Source: Natronococcus jeotgali DSM 18795 (GTDB lineage Archaea; Halobacteriota; Halobacteria; Halobacteriales; Natrialbaceae). Taken from it: 64,000 nt of DNA. The position numbers were made by a program, and so were the translations under genes. Of this stretch, positions 60,641 through 64,000 are shown piece after piece. Where the stretch lies: NCBI RefSeq assembly GCF_000337695.1, contig NZ_AOIA01000024.1, positions 1-64,000 of the forward strand. The letters run 5' to 3'. The notes beneath the pieces are model-generated. The model was not told where the DNA came from. It worked only from the letters and a program-made list of their open reading frames with translations, and searched no databases. Numbering within the stretch: position 1 is the first letter of the stretch; the number at the start of each line of letters is the position of its first letter.

Positions 60641-61096
60641 ATGGCTACGATGTACGACGTTCCGGCGGACGACCTCATCGAGGCGCTCGCCGAGGACCTC
60701 GAGGACCGACTCGACGAACCCGACTGGGGCCAGTTCGCCAAAACCGGCGTCGACCGCGAACTGCCGCCCGAACAGGAGGACTTCTGGGCAACTCGCGCCG
60801 CGAGCCTCCTGCGAAAGGTCGCCGATCGCGGCCCGATCGGCGTCGAGCGCCTCTCGACGGAGTACGGCGGCACCAAAGGCGGCACGAACCGCTACCGCGT
60901 CGCGCCCGACCGTCGCACCGACGGCTCGAAGAACGTGATCCGAACGATCCTCCAGCAGCTCGAGGAGGAGGACCTCGTCGAGACCGCCGAGGGAGAGGGG
61001 CGCCGCATCACCGCCGACGGCCGGAGCCTGCTCGACGACACCGCCGGCCAGGTTCTCGAGGAGCTCGACCGCCCGGAGCTCGAGCGCTACGCGTAG
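60641..61096 (+). CDS. rps19e: 30S ribosomal protein S19e
   Basis: 151 residues: MATMYDVPADDLIEALAEDLED opens a winged-helix fold; EDFWATRAASLLRKVADRGPIGVERLSTEYGG and NVIRTILQQLEEEDLVE are conserved. A small-subunit protein present in archaea and eukaryotes, absent from bacteria. The promoter fixes the start. It heads the group rps19e-PDCD5-PP-loop ATPase. Confidence 0.95.
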   Translation: MATMYDVPADDLIEALAEDLEDRLDEPDWGQFAKTGVDRELPPEQEDFWATRAASLLRKVADRGPIGVERLSTEYGGTKGGTNRYRVAPDRRTDGSKNVIRTILQQLEEEDLVETAEGEGRRITADGRSLLDDTAGQVLEELDRPELERYA

Positions 61097-61204
61097 AGCC
61101 GAGTTCGACGGACCGTTTTCGCGCCGTTGGCCGACCAGCGACGGCGCTCGCACGGAGCGTCCGTAATCATTTTCCGCGTTCCCGAGCAACGGTCTACCAT
61201 AGCT

Positions 61205-61558
61205 ATGAGCGGCTCACCAGACGACGAGAAACTCGAGGAGCTCCGACAGAAGAAGATGGAACAGCTTCAGGACCGCGCCGAGGGCGGCGAGGCCGACCAG
61301 GCCAACCGGGAGGCCGCCCAGCAGCAGGCCGAAGCCCAGAAGCAGGCGCTGCTCCGCCAGCACCTGACCGACGACGCTCGCAAGCGGCTCAACACGGTCA
61401 AGATGAGCAAGGAGCAGTTCGGCGAACAGGTCGAACAGCAGGTGATCGCGCTGGCCCGCAGCGGACGCATCCAGGGGAAGATCGACGACGAGAAGATGAA
61501 ACAGCTCCTCCAGGAGCTCAAACCCGACTCGAAGAGCTTCGACATCAAGCGCCGGTGA
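61205..61558 (+). CDS. PDCD5/TFAR19-type DNA-binding protein
   Basis: 117 residues, mostly helical: [72 protein letters not shown]. This matches the archaeal PDCD5 homologues, three-helix DNA-binding proteins of unclear role that are usually linked to ribosomal S19e, as here. ATG shared by TGA overlap with the next gene. Confidence 0.92.
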   Translation: MSGSPDDEKLEELRQKKMEQLQDRAEGGEADQANREAAQQQAEAQKQALLRQHLTDDARKRLNTVKMSKEQFGEQVEQQVIALARSGRIQGKIDDEKMKQLLQELKPDSKSFDIKRR

Positions 61559-62148
61559 TGGAGCTCGGACTGCTCTACAGCGGGGGGAAGGATTCGACGC
61601 TCGCGGCACTGGTCCTCGATGAGTTTTACGACGTGACGCTCGTGACGGTCAGTTTCGGCGTCAGCGACGACTGGAAACACGCCCGCGAGACCGCCGCGAG
61701 CGCCGGCTTCGAGTTCGAACGGCTCGAGCTCGAGCGCGACGTCGCCCGCGAGGCTGTCGATCGGATCCGCGAGGACGGCTTTCCCCGCAACGGGATTCAA
61801 CATGTCCACCAGCAGGCCCTCGAGTCCCTCGCCGAGGACCGGTTCGACGCGGTCGCCGACGGCACCCGTCGGGACGACCGCGTGCCGACCGTCTCGCGGG
61901 CCCAGGCCCAGAGCCTCGAGGACCGCCACGGCGTCGACTACGTGGCGCCGCTGTCGGGGTTCGGCCGCACCGCGGTCGACCGGCTCGTCGAGGACCGCCT
62001 CGAGGTGACCGCGGGTCCGAGCGAGTCGATCGACCGCGCGGACTACGAGGGGGAGCTGCGCGCGCTCATCGCCGCGGAGGACGGTCCCGGGGCGATCGAA
62101 GAGCTGTTTCCGGACCACGAACAGACGTACGTGACGGGCGTCAGATGA
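61558..62148 (+). CDS. PP-loop ATPase (N-type ATP pyrophosphatase), alpha-hydrolase-like
   Basis: 196 residues. P-loop YSGGKDSTLAALVL near the start, then GVSDDWKHARETAASAGFEFERLEL, GIQHVHQQALESLAEDRFDAVADGTRRDDRVPTV and PLSGFGRTAVDRLVEDR. It belongs to the ATP-pyrophosphatase group near TtuA/TilS or the DUF7411-like branch; it lacks the Cys-x2-Cys pairs of tRNA thiolases. Start overlaps the PDCD5 stop as TGATG. Confidence 0.85.
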   Translation: MELGLLYSGGKDSTLAALVLDEFYDVTLVTVSFGVSDDWKHARETAASAGFEFERLELERDVAREAVDRIREDGFPRNGIQHVHQQALESLAEDRFDAVADGTRRDDRVPTVSRAQAQSLEDRHGVDYVAPLSGFGRTAVDRLVEDRLEVTAGPSESIDRADYEGELRALIAAEDGPGAIEELFPDHEQTYVTGVR

Positions 62149-62161
62149 GCGAGTCCCCGCG

Positions 62162-62686
62162 TCACCGATCGCGGTTGCGTTTCCAGAGCCCGTAGTTCAG
62201 CGCCGTCGCGAACGCGACCCAGCACAGGTACGGTACCAGCAACAGCGCCGCCCGGCGATCGATGCGAGCGAACGCGACGATCGTCGCAGCGATCGCTGGC
62301 CCGAGCAACGCGACGACGACGAGCCCGCCGAGGATCGACCGTCGACCGAAGAAGACGAGCGACCAGAGGGCGTTCAACGCGAGCTGCAGGAGGAACGTCC
62401 GCTCGGCGCGTCGTTTTCGCCTCGGGCTCGCGGTTCGCTCCCGACGGATCAGGTGCCACGCGACCCCCATCGTCGCGAACAGTGCGGTCCAGACGGGCGG
62501 AAACACCCAGCCAGGCGGCGTTCGCGGCGGCTTCTCGAGGGTCGGATACCACTCGTTCACGTCCTCGGCGGTCAACAGCCCGGGGACGACGCCGACGAGT
62601 TCGCAGAAGCCGACGGCAAGACCAAGCTCCCGCCACTCGCCGTCGCCGAGCGTCTCGGAGGGAGTCCGATCGATCCGTGGAGGCAT
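62162..62686 (-). CDS. tspO: TspO/MBR family protein
   Basis: 174 residues, five membrane helices. EWYPTLEKPPRTPPGWVFPPVWTALFATMG is the TspO signature (Trp/Pro-rich), followed by FLLQLALNALWSLVFFGRRS and LLLVPYLCWVAFATALNYGLWKRN. It binds porphyrins and related ligands in bacteria; a role in porphyrin/haem handling or oxidative stress is likely. Its promoter TATAAA lies about 25 bases upstream. Confidence 0.93.
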   Translation of the reverse strand: MPPRIDRTPSETLGDGEWRELGLAVGFCELVGVVPGLLTAEDVNEWYPTLEKPPRTPPGWVFPPVWTALFATMGVAWHLIRRERTASPRRKRRAERTFLLQLALNALWSLVFFGRRSILGGLVVVALLGPAIAATIVAFARIDRRAALLLVPYLCWVAFATALNYGLWKRNRDR

Positions 62687-62707
62687 ACGACGCCTTCACC
62701 GTCGCGG

Positions 62708-62714
62708 TATAAAT
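62708..62714 (-). promoter_or_regulatory. TATA box for tspO
   Basis: On the minus strand TTTATA lies about 22-28 bases before the ATG at 62686, suggesting a leaderless message. Confidence 0.5.
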
Positions 62715-62825
62715 GGCTCCGCCCGCTCGGCGGACGATCGCGCGCGTCTCGACGGCGGTTTCGAGCTCGAGCGGTCGGGCGCCCAAACGAAAGGTTAGAA
62801 GGTCGCCGTCGCCGAACGATGGGGT

Positions 62826-64000
62826 ATGTACGACGGCATCAAGGGGTTTCGTGACTTCTATCCCGGCGAGATGGCCGCCAGGCGGGCGACCACCGACACG
62901 ATCGAGGACGCCGCCCGCCGGTACGGCTTCCGCGAGATCGGCACGCCCGCGCTCGAGCGCGCGGCGATGTGGACCGACAAGAGCGGCGACGAGATCGTCG
63001 AGGAACTGTACGCATTCGAGGACCAGGGCGGGCGCCACGTCGCGTTGACCCCCGAGTTGACCCCGACGGTCGCGCGGATGGTCGTCGCCAAACAACAGGA
63101 ACTGTCGAAGCCGATCAAGTGGTTCTCGACGCGCCCGTTCTGGCGCTACGAGCAGGTCCAGCAGGGTCGCCAGCGGGAGTTCTACCAGACCAACGTCGAC
63201 ATCTTCGGCTCCTCGGAGCCCGAGGCCGACGCCGAGATCCTCGCGTGGGCCGCCGACGCCCTGACCGACCTCGGACTCACCGAGGAGCACTTCGAGTTCC
63301 GGATCTCCCACCGCGACATCCTCGGCGGCGTCCTCGAGAGCTACGAGGCCGACGTCGAGACGACCGAGGCGATCCGGGCGGTCGACAAGTCCGGCAAGAT
63401 CTCGACCGCCGAGTACCACGACCTGCTCGCGGAAGCGGGGCTGACCTACGACCAGGCCGCCGAGTTCGACGACCTGATCGCGGGGGGCGACCTCGAGGCC
63501 GTCGAATCGTTCGCCGACACCGAGCGCGTGACGGCGGCCGTCGAGAACCTCCGGAACGTCCTCTCGGCGGCCGAGGACTTCGGCGCCCGAGAGCACTGTA
63601 CGATCTCGCTCGAGACGGCCCGTGGTCTAGACTACTATACGGGCGTCGTCTTCGAGTGCTTCGACTCGACGGGCGAGGTCTCCCGGTCGATCTTCGGCGG
63701 GGGCCGTTACGACGACCTCATCGAGAGTTTCGGGGGCCAGCCCACGCCCGCGGTCGGGGTCGCGCCCGGCCACGCGACGCTGTCGCTACTCTGTCAGCGT
63801 GCCGGCGTCTGGCCCGAGGAGGCGGTGACCACCGACTACTACGTGTTGCAGGTCGGCGACACCCGCGCCGAGGCCGCCCGCATCACCCGCGAACTGCGCG
63901 ATCGAGGTCACGTCGTCGAGACCGACGTCGCCGGCCGTTCGTTCGGCGCGCAGCTCGACTACGCGGACTCGATCAACGCCGAGACGGTCGTTATCGTCGG
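62826..64000 (+). CDS. hisS: Histidyl-tRNA synthetase, 3' end cut by window
   Basis: The ATG at 62826 opens a frame that stays open to the window edge (391 complete codons plus two bases). Class II motifs are present: motif 2 FWRYEQVQQGRQREFYQTNVD, histidine-site ARGLDYYTGVVFE and motif 3 IFGGGRYDDL, and the start of the anticodon-binding domain (YYVLQVGDTRAEAARITREL). It charges tRNA-His. A TATA-like ggttaga near 62795 is about 30 bases before the start. Confidence 0.96.
   Translation, partial: MYDGIKGFRDFYPGEMAARRATTDTIEDAARRYGFREIGTPALERAAMWTDKSGDEIVEELYAFEDQGGRHVALTPELTPTVARMVVAKQQELSKPIKWFSTRPFWRYEQVQQGRQREFYQTNVDIFGSSEPEADAEILAWAADALTDLGLTEEHFEFRISHRDILGGVLESYEADVETTEAIRAVDKSGKISTAEYHDLLAEAGLTYDQAAEFDDLIAGGDLEAVESFADTERVTAAVENLRNVLSAAEDFGAREHCTISLETARGLDYYTGVVFECFDSTGEVSRSIFGGGRYDDLIESFGGQPTPAVGVAPGHATLSLLCQRAGVWPEEAVTTDYYVLQVGDTRAEAARITRELRDRGHVVETDVAGRSFGAQLDYADSINAETVVIV

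Noticed and set aside
1-64000. tRNA genes, CRISPR arrays, insertion sequences
   Set aside because: No cloverleaf-like T-arm sequence, regularly spaced repeats, or transposase motif was noticed in reading the window; a tRNAscan or repeat finder would be needed to be certain.

Overview
The window is a dense, GC-rich, acidic-proteome stretch of a haloarchaeal chromosome (class Halobacteria; a Natrialbales-type genome would fit, but the sequence does not settle genus). The evidence is archaeal-only information-processing genes (TFB, ribosomal protein S19e, ABCE1/Rli1, class I lysyl-tRNA synthetase, Sec61 beta, PDCD5-like protein, Nog1-type GTPase), strongly acidic proteins with CTC/GAG-rich codons, many four-base ATGA gene overlaps, and TATA-like boxes 25-30 bases before start codons (leaderless promoters). 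I see no tRNA, rRNA, CRISPR array, transposase or prophage. The window is almost all core chromosome, cut at both ends: the left end is inside an E1-like ubaA gene and the right end inside hisS.

Layout. 1-2.7 kb: end of ubaA, a Tat-exported deacetylase-fold protein, engB. 2.7-9.1 kb: a one-strand block of a ribbon-helix-helix regulator, an NRAMP-fold transporter without the metal-site residues, hydantoinase/oxoprolinase subunits HyuA and HyuB, and an Asp/Glu-racemase-fold enzyme; the last four overlap at every junction. 9.2-16.9 kb: a DUF389 membrane protein, Nog1-like GTPase, a Cys-rich copper-protein-like gene, a sec61-beta/pdxT/bifunctional-nuclease/hisE run, thioredoxin, a response regulator and an F420 reductase. 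17.0-18.2 kb: two adjacent genes that each read as frameshifted (a glycine-zipper mini-protein and a glycerophosphodiesterase). 18.2-27 kb: FAD-Rieske fusion, HAD hydrolase, small M50 peptidase, UPF0146/archaemetzincin divergent pair, ABCE1 with an EMC6-like partner, nadE. 27.3-40.1 kb: PIN-ATPase-KH protein, peptidases M20 and M32, SDR, BtuF-like protein overlapping tightly with a JAMM peptidase, S66 peptidase, sulfatase and tfb. 40.4-53.2 kb: FAD oxidase, second DUF389 paralogue, YgfZ/GcvT protein, DAACS symporter, PitA-like haem protein divergent from a PadR regulator, and a PDZ-containing site-2 protease. 53.3-64 kb: lysS, pyrH, CapA-like phosphoesterase, MoaE fusion, an AT-rich gap, a third M50 peptidase, thiL, rps19e, PDCD5, PP-loop ATPase, tspO, hisS.

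How genes may work together. The RHH-NRAMP-hyuA-hyuB-racemase block looks like an uptake-and-breakdown unit for a cyclic amide or amino-acid derivative. A perfect 6-1-6 dyad lies between its TATA-like box and start. UbaA, MoaE and the JAMM peptidase are three members of the haloarchaeal ubiquitin-like SAMP / molybdopterin / thiolation network spread over the window. PitA and PadR share one short divergent control region. These are inferences from gene content and order; no database search was run.
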